This document shows positions 56,889-64,000 of a stretch of 64,000 nt of DNA, one piece after another (position 1 is the first letter of the stretch; every line of letters begins with the position of its first letter). The position numbers were made by a program, and so were the translations under genes. Source of the DNA: Comamonadaceae bacterium (GTDB lineage Bacteria > Pseudomonadota > Gammaproteobacteria > Burkholderiales > Burkholderiaceae_C); contig CANGPN010000007.1 in NCBI GenBank assembly GCA_947456305.1, positions 1-64,000 on the forward strand. The letters run 5' to 3'. The notes under the pieces were generated by a model. The model was not told where the DNA came from, ran no database searches, and was given only the letters and a program-made list of their open reading frames with translations.

Positions 56889-58196
56889 ATGAGCGAACAA
56901 CCCTACACCACAGAAACCGCCGCCAGTCGGGTCTGGAGCGTTGCCGGTTTGTGCCGCGCGATCAGCGATCAACTCAAAGCGCGTTTCAACCTAGTGGTGG
57001 TAGAAGGCGAAATATCCGGCATGACCCGCGCGGGCAGCGGCCATTGCTACCTGACATTGAAAGACGAGCAAGGGCAGCTGCGTTGCGCCATGTTCAGGCG
57101 GGTTGCTGAATCTTTGAACTTCGAGCCGCGCAACGGCGACCTGGTGCAAGTGCAGGCCCGTGTCGGGTTGTACGAACCGCGCGGAGAACTGCAACTGGTG
57201 ATCGAGGCCATGCGCCCGGCTGGTGCGGGGCAGTTGCACGAGGCGTTTTTGAAACTAAAGGCCAAATTGCAAGCTCGGGGTTGGTTTGACGAGGCCCGCA
57301 AGAAAAATATTCCAATGCGCCCGCGCGGTATCGGCGTGGTGACCTCGTTGTCAGCTGCCGCTTTGCACGACGTCTTGACCGCTTTACAGCGGCGCGTGCC
57401 GCACATACCTGTGCGCATTGTGCCCAGCCAAGTGCAAGGCGTAGATGCACCGGTAAATTTGATCGCGGCCTTGACGTCGGTGCAGGCCTTACCCGGCGTG
57501 GATGTGGTGTTGCTGGTGCGCGGCGGCGGCTCCATGGAAGATTTATGGGCTTTCAACGACGAGGGATTGGCGCAAACCATCGTCGATTGCAAACTGCCTG
57601 TGATCACCGGGGTAGGGCACGAGACCGATTTCACCATTGCGGATTTTTGCGCTGACTTGCGTGCACCCACGCCGACAGCCGCAGCTGAACTGTGTGCGGT
57701 GACCCAAGCGTCTGATCTGGACGATTTGGATGATTGGCAATCAGCGCTGATGGCGGTGGTGCACGCCCACATGGAGCGAGAGGGGCAAAGGCTGGACCGG
57801 GCCGAACGCCAGCTCGGCAGACCCTCCGCTTGGTTGCATGCACAGCAATTGATTTGCAACAAACTGTCGCACAGGCTGGAACGCGGGGTTGCCGTCAACA
57901 TTAACCAACGCCAAATGCGCTTGCAGCCCATGGCATTGCGCTTGAAACAGGCGGCGCTGAATCTGCCCAAACAACTTTCACACCGTCTGGATAAATCGCA
58001 ATGGCTGCTGCGTTCATTAGACCCGGCGCTGGTCTTAAAACGGGGCTATGCCTGGTTGCAAAACGACCAAGGCCTGGCTTTGAGTTCATTCAGTGAATTT
58101 CACTCCGGTTTGCATGTAACGGCCAGGCTGGCCGACGGCCAGGTCAGTTTGACGGTGGACGGCAAGCAGTCTGTGACCAAAACTCCAAGCGCTTGA
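56889..58196 (+). CDS. xseA: Exodeoxyribonuclease VII large subunit
   Basis: The 435-residue large subunit of exonuclease VII, which degrades single-stranded DNA. An N-terminal OB fold (LVVVEGEISGMTRAGSGHCYLTLKDE) is followed by the conserved catalytic core: PRGIGVVTSLSAAALHDVLTAL, DVVLLVRGGGSMEDLWAFNDE and GVGHETDFTIADFCADLRAPTPTAAAE. A C-terminal coiled-coil region and LVLKRGYAWLQ complete it. The xseB partner is not in the window. Confidence 0.96.
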   Translation: MSEQPYTTETAASRVWSVAGLCRAISDQLKARFNLVVVEGEISGMTRAGSGHCYLTLKDEQGQLRCAMFRRVAESLNFEPRNGDLVQVQARVGLYEPRGELQLVIEAMRPAGAGQLHEAFLKLKAKLQARGWFDEARKKNIPMRPRGIGVVTSLSAAALHDVLTALQRRVPHIPVRIVPSQVQGVDAPVNLIAALTSVQALPGVDVVLLVRGGGSMEDLWAFNDEGLAQTIVDCKLPVITGVGHETDFTIADFCADLRAPTPTAAAELCAVTQASDLDDLDDWQSALMAVVHAHMEREGQRLDRAERQLGRPSAWLHAQQLICNKLSHRLERGVAVNINQRQMRLQPMALRLKQAALNLPKQLSHRLDKSQWLLRSLDPALVLKRGYAWLQNDQGLALSSFSEFHSGLHVTARLADGQVSLTVDGKQSVTKTPSA

Positions 58197-58235
58197 ATCA
58201 CACTTTCTGTTTTATGCAGGTGTACTTGTTTGGGC

Positions 58236-58679
58236 TTATTTGTTGTTGAACACGCTTGATTTCAGTACATAGCCCTTTCGGATTTGTTTGATGGCAAACC
58301 ATCCTTGCTTCATTTCCAGCACATAACGCACCGGTTTGTCAGAGCAATGAGCGTCTGTGGTTTGCGGCTTCATATCCGCCAGATTGACGATGCTGCCATC
58401 GTCAGCGATGAAAGCCGCAGTCAAAGGCATGAGGGTGTTTTTCATCCAGAAACACTGAACCTGGGGTTGATCGAACACAAATAACATGCCTTCGTGTTGC
58501 GGCATGTCCGGCCGGTTCATCAAGCCTATGGCGCGTTGCTCAGGGGTGGAAGCAACCTGGGCTTGAATTTGGTACATACCGGCCTGCAACAGAACACGTG
58601 GCAACTCGGTTTGAGCCGTTTGAGCCCAGCTTGCAAACGTGCACACAGAAATCAGCAGTGTGAAAAGGTACGAGGTCAT
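58236..58679 (-). CDS. DUF192-family exported protein
   Basis: A 147-residue protein with a signal peptide (LFTLLISVCTFASWAQ) and the DUF192 domain: EQRAIGLMNRPDMPQHEGMLFVFD, then FWMKNTLMPLTAAFI and RYVLEMKQGWF. The family is widespread and its function is unknown. It converges on xseA with a 39-bp gap that holds no clear terminator. Confidence 0.9.
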   Translation of the reverse strand: MTSYLFTLLISVCTFASWAQTAQTELPRVLLQAGMYQIQAQVASTPEQRAIGLMNRPDMPQHEGMLFVFDQPQVQCFWMKNTLMPLTAAFIADDGSIVNLADMKPQTTDAHCSDKPVRYVLEMKQGWFAIKQIRKGYVLKSSVFNNK

Positions 58680-58772
58680 GTTCAGGTCAGCATCGATGGT
58701 TAGAATGATTCGAAAGAGGCCTCAGGAATTGCCTGTCACCGGCCCAGCTTATTTTTTTCTGGAGATTGTCAC

Positions 58773-60026
58773 TTGTACCAGCATATCAAGGTGCCCGCCA
58801 AGGGCGAAAAAATCATCGTCAATCCGGACATGTCATTGAAAGTTCCGGATCAACCTATTATTCCTTTCATCGAAGGCGATGGCACCGGCATGGACATTAC
58901 ACCGGTCATGCTTAAAGTGGTTGACGCGGCGGTTGCTAAAGCCTACGGCGGCAAGCGTCAGATTCACTGGATGGAGGTGTATGCCGGTGAGAAATCTACC
59001 AAGGTCTACGGTCCGGATGTCTGGTTGCCTCAGGAAACACTGGCAGCCTTGAAAGAATACGTAGTGTCCATCAAAGGACCGTTGACCACACCCGTCGGCG
59101 GTGGTATCCGCTCTTTGAACGTGGCTTTGCGCCAGGAACTCGATTTGTACGTGTGTTTGCGCCCGGTTCAATATTTCAAAGGCGTGCCTTCTCCTTTAAA
59201 AGAGCCGGAAAAAACCCACATGGTCATCTTCCGTGAAAACTCCGAAGATATTTACGCCGGTATCGAGTACGAAGCCGAGTCAGACAAAGCCAAAAAATTG
59301 ATCAAGTTTTTGATCGATGAAATGGGTGTCACCAAAATCCGCTTCCCCAACACATCAGGCATCGGTATCAAGCCTGTGTCCCGTGAAGGAACCGAACGCC
59401 TGGTGCGCAAAGCCATCCAATACGCTATTGACAATGACAAGCCCAGCGTCACCATAGTGCATAAGGGCAACATCATGAAATACACCGAAGGTGGTTTCCG
59501 TGACTGGGCCTACGGACTGGCGCAAAAAGAATTCGGCGCACAGTTGATTGACGGTGGACCCTGGTGCAGTTTCAAAAACCCTCGGACCGGTCGCGAAATC
59601 ATTGTCAAGGACAGCATTGCCGATGCCTTCCTGCAGCAAATTCTGTTGCGTCCCGCTGAATACAGCGTGATTGCCACTTTGAATTTGAATGGTGACTATG
59701 TATCGGATGCGTTGGCTGCTCAGGTCGGTGGAATTGGTATTGCACCCGGCGCGAATTTGTCTGACTCAGTGGCCTGTTTCGAAGCCACACACGGAACGGC
59801 GCCCAAATACGCCGGCAAAGACTACGTTAATCCGGGCTCAGAGATTTTGTCCGCCGAGATGATGCTGCGTCACATGGGTTGGGTTGAAGCCGCCGATCTG
59901 ATCATTTCCTCTATGGAAAAGTCTATTTTGAGCCGCCACGTGACGTACGACTTTGCCCGCCTGATGGAAGGCGCTACTCAGGTGAGTTGCTCGGGCTTCG
60001 GTCAAGTGATGATTGATCACATGTAA
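58773..60026 (+). CDS. icd: Isocitrate dehydrogenase (NADP+)
   Basis: A TCA-cycle enzyme of 417 residues, isocitrate to 2-oxoglutarate. It has [37 protein letters not shown] (substrate Ser and Arg), [14 protein letters not shown] (the N-S-E-D-I-Y motif), the Lys/Asp region [15 protein letters not shown], and [17 protein letters not shown] with the metal-binding Asp. The start is TTG at 58773, with GGAG 8 bp upstream; the resulting MYQHIKVP is the normal start in Burkholderiales. Confidence 0.96.
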   Translation: MYQHIKVPAKGEKIIVNPDMSLKVPDQPIIPFIEGDGTGMDITPVMLKVVDAAVAKAYGGKRQIHWMEVYAGEKSTKVYGPDVWLPQETLAALKEYVVSIKGPLTTPVGGGIRSLNVALRQELDLYVCLRPVQYFKGVPSPLKEPEKTHMVIFRENSEDIYAGIEYEAESDKAKKLIKFLIDEMGVTKIRFPNTSGIGIKPVSREGTERLVRKAIQYAIDNDKPSVTIVHKGNIMKYTEGGFRDWAYGLAQKEFGAQLIDGGPWCSFKNPRTGREIIVKDSIADAFLQQILLRPAEYSVIATLNLNGDYVSDALAAQVGGIGIAPGANLSDSVACFEATHGTAPKYAGKDYVNPGSEILSAEMMLRHMGWVEAADLIISSMEKSILSRHVTYDFARLMEGATQVSCSGFGQVMIDHM

Positions 60027-60032
60027 AGCCTG

Positions 60033-60056
60033 AACAAGGCTTTCAGTAGCCTTGTT
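60033..60056. terminator. Hairpin between convergent icd and cold-shock genes
   Basis: AACAAGGCT (60033-60041) and AGCCTTGTT (60048-60056) form a perfect 9-bp stem with a 6-nt loop. There is no T-run on either side, so it may act as a 3'-end stabilising structure or a bidirectional weak terminator. It overlaps the stop of the cold-shock gene. Confidence 0.4.
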
Positions 60057-60351
60057 GCGTGATCAGATTCGCCCGGAATTGCGGGGTTCTCAGGCGCGAG
60101 CCTTTGCAATCTGCTGCCGGGCGTTTTTCTTCTTGTATGGCAGGTGCGGCTATGACTTTGATGCTTTTGGCCATCCATCCGCGCGGGCCTTGTATAGGTT
60201 CGTAAACCACGGTCGCGCCTTGCTGCAGCGTTTTGAACCCCACCATCTCTACTTCGCTGAAATGCGCAAACACATCAGAGTCAAATTCGTTGGATTCAAT
60301 GAAACCAAAGCCTTTGTGGTTGTTAAACCATTTCACAATGCCATAAGCCAT
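60043..60351 (-). CDS. Cold-shock domain protein
   Basis: A 102-residue protein. Residues 1-68 are a cold-shock domain with the RNP1-type motif KGFGFIE and RNP2-like VFAHFSEV, which binds single-stranded nucleic acid. The C-terminal about 34 residues (EEKRPAADCKGSRLRTPQF) are an extra tail not seen in about 70-residue CspA. The 5' side is an unusually AT-rich region shared with clpS, with a long palindrome, in keeping with cold-regulated leaders. Confidence 0.9.
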   Translation of the reverse strand: MAYGIVKWFNNHKGFGFIESNEFDSDVFAHFSEVEMVGFKTLQQGATVVYEPIQGPRGWMAKSIKVIAAPAIQEEKRPAADCKGSRLRTPQFRANLITQQGY

Positions 60352-60415
60352 ACATACCCCTGTTCTTGAAATTGAGTTTTAATTGCTTAATTTTTAATGA
60401 AATTCTAATTATTAC

Positions 60416-60446
60416 AATAAATAATTATTACACATAATTATTTATT
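60416..60446. repeat. AT-only palindrome between cold-shock gene and clpS
   Basis: AATAAATAATTAT (60416-60428) and ATAATTATTTATT (60434-60446) are a perfect 13-bp inverted repeat around TACAC, within a very AT-rich stretch at about 60376-60466. It lies in the leader of the minus-strand cold-shock gene and upstream of clpS. It could be a protein-binding site or a temperature-sensitive RNA hairpin. Confidence 0.55.
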
Positions 60447-60522
60447 AGAATTATTATTTATTATCAAGTACCGGCTTTTTTTTAAAAATCGGGTCTGTTC
60501 GGGACACCGATAGAATCAATGC

Positions 60523-60873
60523 ATGGCAACCCAATCACCGAAACCTCCCTCCATCGCGCCGGCCCGGGATTCCAACGGCGACTCTGTGGTTCTTGAGCGC
60601 CAAACCCTGAAAACCAAGCCGCCACAGATGTACAAAGTGGTGATGTTGAATGATGATTTCACCCCCATGGAGTTCGTGGTGCGTGTATTGCAAGAGTTTT
60701 TCAGCAAAGACCGCGAGGCTGCCACCCAAATCATGTTGAAGATCCATTTGGACGGCAAAGGTGTCTGCGGCGTTTATTCCAAGGACGTCGCCGCAACCAA
60801 AGTGGATCAGGTGCAGGATGCGGCCCACCAGGCCGGGCATCCTTTGCAATGTTTGGCCGAACCCGTTGAATAA
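60523..60873 (+). CDS. clpS: ATP-dependent Clp protease adaptor ClpS
   Basis: A 116-residue N-degron adaptor that hands proteins with N-terminal Leu, Phe, Trp or Tyr to ClpAP. The domain begins at about residue 35 ([24 protein letters not shown]), where the NDD segment binds the N-degron, and contains [21 protein letters not shown]. The first about 30 residues are the flexible tail. It is followed by clpA 54 bp later, the standard order. Confidence 0.96.
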   Translation: MATQSPKPPSIAPARDSNGDSVVLERQTLKTKPPQMYKVVMLNDDFTPMEFVVRVLQEFFSKDREAATQIMLKIHLDGKGVCGVYSKDVAATKVDQVQDAAHQAGHPLQCLAEPVE

Positions 60874-60927
60874 ATCCCATCCGTTTCCATATACAGTTGA
60901 ACCCAAGATCGCACCAAGGAAGAAATC

Positions 60928-63255
60928 ATGATTGCCCAAGAACTTGAAGTCAGCTTGCACATGGCCTTCGTAGAAGCCAGGCAGCAGCGTCATGAATTCA
61001 TCACCGTTGAGCATTTGCTGCTGGCATTGCTTGACAACCCCAGCGCCGCTGAAGTGTTGCGCGCCTGCTCAGCCAATATTGATGACCTGCGCAAGTCGCT
61101 GTCCAACTTCATCAAAGACAACACGCCGCAAGTTGCAGGCACTGATGAAGTTGACACCCAGCCCACGCTGGGCTTTCAACGCGTCATACAACGCGCCATC
61201 ATGCATGTGCAATCCACTGGTAACGGCAAAAAAGAAGTCACCGGTGCCAACGTGCTGGTGGCCATCTTTGGAGAAAAAGATTCGCACGCGGTTTACTACC
61301 TCCATCAGCAAGGCGTCACTCGCTTGGATGTGGTGAATTTCATTGCGCACGGCATCAAAAAATCCGACCCGCAAGAGCCTGTCAAAGGTGCTGAATCCAG
61401 TGCGCCTGAAGCCGAAGAAAACACAGACAAATCTGAAAAAACCTCGCCACTTGAACAGTTCACCCAAAACCTGAACCAAATGGCCAAAGACGGCAAGATC
61501 GACCCGCTGATCGGCCGTGAATACGAAGTTGAACGAGTGATCCAAATCCTTTGCCGTCGCCGCAAAAACAACCCGTTGCTGGTGGGTGAAGCAGGCGTTG
61601 GTAAAACTGCGATTGCCGAAGGACTGGCCTGGCGTATCACGCAAAAAGACGTGCCCGAAATTTTGGCTGAGTCCCAGGTGTATTCCTTGGACATGGGCGC
61701 ATTGCTGGCCGGCACCAAATACCGTGGCGATTTCGAGCAGCGCCTCAAAGGTGTGTTGAAATCACTCAAAGACAAACCCAATGCCGTGCTGTTCATTGAC
61801 GAAATTCACACCTTGATCGGTGCAGGTGCGGCCTCTGGCGGTACTTTGGATGCCTCCAACTTGCTCAAGCCCGCTTTGTCCAGCGGTCAGCTCAAATGCA
61901 TTGGTGCCACCACTTTCACCGAATACCGTGGCATCTTCGAAAAAGACGCGGCCTTGTCACGACGCTTCCAAAAAGTGGATGTGGTCGAGCCCACCGTCGA
62001 GCAAACCGTGGATATTCTCAAAGGCCTGAAGTCGCGCTTTGAAGAGCACCACAGCGTGAAATATGCGGTGGCTGCTTTGCAAGCTGCGGCAGAGCTCAGT
62101 GCCAAATACATCAACGACCGCCATTTGCCCGACAAAGCCATTGATGTGATCGACGAAGCCGGTGCAGCGCAACGCATATTGCCGGTGTCCAAACGCAAGA
62201 AAACCATCACCAAGTCCGAGATTGAAGACATCGTCGCCAAAATTGCGCGCATCCCGCCAGCCAGTGTGTCCAACGATGATCGCGGCAAGCTGCAAACCTT
62301 GGAACGCGATTTGAAGAGCGTGGTTTTCGGCCAAGACAAAGCCTTGGAAGTGTTGGCCTCTTCGGTCAAGATGGCGCGCTCCGGTTTGGGTAAAGCAGAC
62401 AAACCGATCGGTGCGTTTTTGTTCAGCGGCCCCACCGGTGTGGGCAAAACCGAAGCTGCCAAACAACTGGCTTACATCTTGGGTATCGAATTACTGCGAT
62501 TCGACATGTCGGAATACATGGAGCGTCATGCGGTCAGCCGGTTGATTGGCGCGCCTCCCGGCTATGTAGGTTTTGATCAGGGCGGTTTGTTGACTGAAGC
62601 CGTCACCAAGAAACCGCACGCCGTGTTGTTGCTGGATGAAATCGAGAAAGCTCACCCGGATATTTTCAATGTGCTGTTGCAAGTCATGGACCACGGCACC
62701 TTGACGGATAACAACGGACGCAAAGCCGATTTCCGCAACGTCATCATCATCATGACGACGAATGCCGGTGCAGAGACCATGAACAAGTCGACCATAGGCT
62801 TTACCAACGCGCGCGAACCCGGCGACGAAATGGCCGACATCAAGCGCTTGTTCACGCCCGAGTTCCGCAACCGCTTAGATGCCACCGTCAGCTTCAAACC
62901 GCTGGATGAAGTCGTCATCATGCGCGTGGTCGATAAGTTTTTGTTGCAACTGGAAACACAGTTGGCTGAGAAAAAAGTTGATGTCACGTTCACCGACGAT
63001 TTGCGCAAATATTTGGCCAAGAAAGGTTTCGACCCGCTCATGGGTGCTCGTCCTATGCAACGCCTGATTCAAGACATGATCCGCCGTGCGCTGGCCGACG
63101 AATTGCTGTTTGGTCGTTTGACCGAAGGCGGTCGCTTGACGGTGGGCTTGGACGACAAAGACGAAGTCCTGCTTGACATTCAGCCGCTGCCAAAAAAGGA
63201 AAGCCGTTCTTCCAAATCCGAACCGGCTGAGCCCGAAGAAGCAGAGGCGAGTTAA
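60928..63255 (+). CDS. clpA: ATP-dependent Clp protease ATP-binding subunit ClpA
   Basis: A 775-residue AAA+ unfoldase of the ClpAP protease. A Clp N-domain (residues about 1-145, with [17 protein letters not shown]) is followed by the first AAA module (Walker [16 protein letters not shown], Walker [16 protein letters not shown]) and the second ([28 protein letters not shown]). The C-terminal domain D2-small and an acidic tail ([10 protein letters not shown]) end the protein. No ClpB-type middle coiled coil is present. It starts just after clpS. Confidence 0.97.
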   Translation: MIAQELEVSLHMAFVEARQQRHEFITVEHLLLALLDNPSAAEVLRACSANIDDLRKSLSNFIKDNTPQVAGTDEVDTQPTLGFQRVIQRAIMHVQSTGNGKKEVTGANVLVAIFGEKDSHAVYYLHQQGVTRLDVVNFIAHGIKKSDPQEPVKGAESSAPEAEENTDKSEKTSPLEQFTQNLNQMAKDGKIDPLIGREYEVERVIQILCRRRKNNPLLVGEAGVGKTAIAEGLAWRITQKDVPEILAESQVYSLDMGALLAGTKYRGDFEQRLKGVLKSLKDKPNAVLFIDEIHTLIGAGAASGGTLDASNLLKPALSSGQLKCIGATTFTEYRGIFEKDAALSRRFQKVDVVEPTVEQTVDILKGLKSRFEEHHSVKYAVAALQAAAELSAKYINDRHLPDKAIDVIDEAGAAQRILPVSKRKKTITKSEIEDIVAKIARIPPASVSNDDRGKLQTLERDLKSVVFGQDKALEVLASSVKMARSGLGKADKPIGAFLFSGPTGVGKTEAAKQLAYILGIELLRFDMSEYMERHAVSRLIGAPPGYVGFDQGGLLTEAVTKKPHAVLLLDEIEKAHPDIFNVLLQVMDHGTLTDNNGRKADFRNVIIIMTTNAGAETMNKSTIGFTNAREPGDEMADIKRLFTPEFRNRLDATVSFKPLDEVVIMRVVDKFLLQLETQLAEKKVDVTFTDDLRKYLAKKGFDPLMGARPMQRLIQDMIRRALADELLFGRLTEGGRLTVGLDDKDEVLLDIQPLPKKESRSSKSEPAEPEEAEAS

Positions 63256-63256
63256 C

Positions 63257-63976
63257 GTGGCAGGACACAGTAAATGGGCCAATATCCAGCACCGCAAAGG
63301 CCGACAAGATGAAAAGCGCGGCAAGGTCTGGACCCGGGTTATTCGCGAAATCATGGTGGCGGCGCGCGCAGGCGGCGGCGATTTGCAAGTCAATCCACGT
63401 TTGAGACTGGCGGTTGAAAAAGCCAAAGCGGCCAATATGCCGGCCGACACCATCAAGCGCAATATCGACAAAGCCACCGGCAACCTCGAAGGTGTGCATT
63501 ACGAAGAAATCCGCTACGAAGGCTACGGAATTGGCGGTGTCGCCCTGATGGTCGACACCATGACCGACAACAAAGTGCGCACCGTCGCTGAAGTTCGCCA
63601 CGCATTGAGCAAACACGGCGGCAACCTGGGCACTGACGGCTCAGTGGCTTTTCAATTCAAACATTGCGGTCAGTTGATTTTGGCACCCGGCACCTCTGAA
63701 GATGCGGTGATGGAAGTGGCCTTGGAAGCAGGGGCACAAGATGTGGTGACGGATGAAGACGGTGCGATTGAAGTGCTGACCGACCCCGCCGATTTTGAAG
63801 TGGTCAAAGCCGCCTTAGACAAAGCCGGCATGCAGCCTGCGGTGGCAGAAATCACTTACCGTGCAGACATCACGATTGAACTGAGCGAAGAAGACAGTTT
63901 GAAAATGCAAAAAATCATTGACGCGTTGGAAGATCTTGACGATGTGCAAGAGGTCTACCACAACGCAGCCTTATGA
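63257..63976 (+). CDS. yebC: YebC/PmpR-family DNA-binding regulatory protein
   Basis: A 239-residue protein of the YebC/PmpR/TACO1 family. It has [23 protein letters not shown] at the start, [27 protein letters not shown] and a DELT-like C-terminal part ([14 protein letters not shown]). Members act as transcription regulators or translation activators. The start is GTG at 63257, 1 bp after the clpA stop. The end overlaps purD by 4 bp. Confidence 0.94.
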   Translation: MAGHSKWANIQHRKGRQDEKRGKVWTRVIREIMVAARAGGGDLQVNPRLRLAVEKAKAANMPADTIKRNIDKATGNLEGVHYEEIRYEGYGIGGVALMVDTMTDNKVRTVAEVRHALSKHGGNLGTDGSVAFQFKHCGQLILAPGTSEDAVMEVALEAGAQDVVTDEDGAIEVLTDPADFEVVKAALDKAGMQPAVAEITYRADITIELSEEDSLKMQKIIDALEDLDDVQEVYHNAAL

Positions 63977-64000
63977 AAGTACTTGTCATCGGCTCAGGCG
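63973..64000 (+). CDS. purD: Phosphoribosylamine-glycine ligase, first codons (partial)
   Basis: The ATG at 63973 overlaps the yebC stop (ATGA) and reads MKVLVIGSG before the window ends. That is the usual start of PurD, and yebC-purD is a known order in Burkholderiales. Only nine codons are visible, so the call depends on context. Confidence 0.6.

Overview
The window is chromosomal DNA of a betaproteobacterium, most likely order Burkholderiales. The gene orders nusA-infB-rbfA-truB-typA, exbB-exbD-lpxK-Trm112-kdsB-adk, icd-csp-clpS-clpA and yebC-purD are those usual in that order, and the protein sequences (for example the isocitrate dehydrogenase and RlmB) read as betaproteobacterial. The genome is compact: many genes overlap by 4 bp, and several convergent pairs touch or overlap at their stops. 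No transposase, integrase, phage gene or CRISPR array was seen.

Layout. 1-6.05 kb: translation operon (nusA end, infB, rbfA, truB, typA). 6.06-8.9 kb: EamA transporter, HIBYL-CoA-hydrolase-like protein, rlmB. 8.96-13.1 kb: metal/iron uptake set (DUF2946 protein, TonB-dependent receptor, PepSY membrane protein) and a convergent GNAT. 13.2-15.3 kb: a subtilisin-like lipoprotein and a secreted, barrel-like partner. 15.4-18.7 kb: YgiQ radical-SAM protein and a CaiB-type protein. 18.73-30.63 kb: a strikingly AT-rich island, all on the plus strand. 30.66-37.97 kb: a minus-strand operon for aromatic acid uptake and use (benzoate-type CoA ligase, branched-chain-type ABC transporter, pobA). 38.07-38.27 kb: tRNA-Pro(UGG) and tRNA-Arg(UCU). 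38.3-44.05 kb: an accessory stretch of a methyltransferase and six small exported or unknown proteins, including a pair of cysteine-conserving paralogues. 44.06-51.0 kb: acyl-CoA catabolism genes with a Crp/Fnr regulator and two GSTs. 51.0-53.07 kb: lexA with a small downstream gene, divergent from an asparaginase. 53.06-58.2 kb: adk, kdsB, Trm112, lpxK, exbD, exbB, xseA. 58.2-64 kb: DUF192 protein, icd, cold-shock protein, clpS, clpA, yebC and the first bases of purD.

The most interesting part is the AT-rich island. It encodes a two-gene ABC exporter of the polysaccharide type, a DegT/StrS aminotransferase, one family-2 glycosyltransferase, an acyl carrier protein, a KAS III-like ketosynthase, two short-chain dehydrogenases, two Rieske oxygenases, three left-handed beta-helix acyltransferases and an FkbM methyltransferase. 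My reading (inference) is that it makes and exports an amino-sugar-containing glycoconjugate whose acyl group is built on the dedicated ACP, probably by one condensation and one reduction, and then oxidised. Order and sequence suggest that a [Rieske oxygenase + acyltransferase] pair was duplicated in tandem. A 5' leader carries a hairpin and a near match to the ops/JUMPstart element used by RfaH-type antiterminators.

Two genes in the island are interrupted. The first SDR has an in-frame TAG. The second Rieske gene needs a -1 shift exactly at a T TTT TTA heptamer, which is either a homopolymer indel or a real slippery site.
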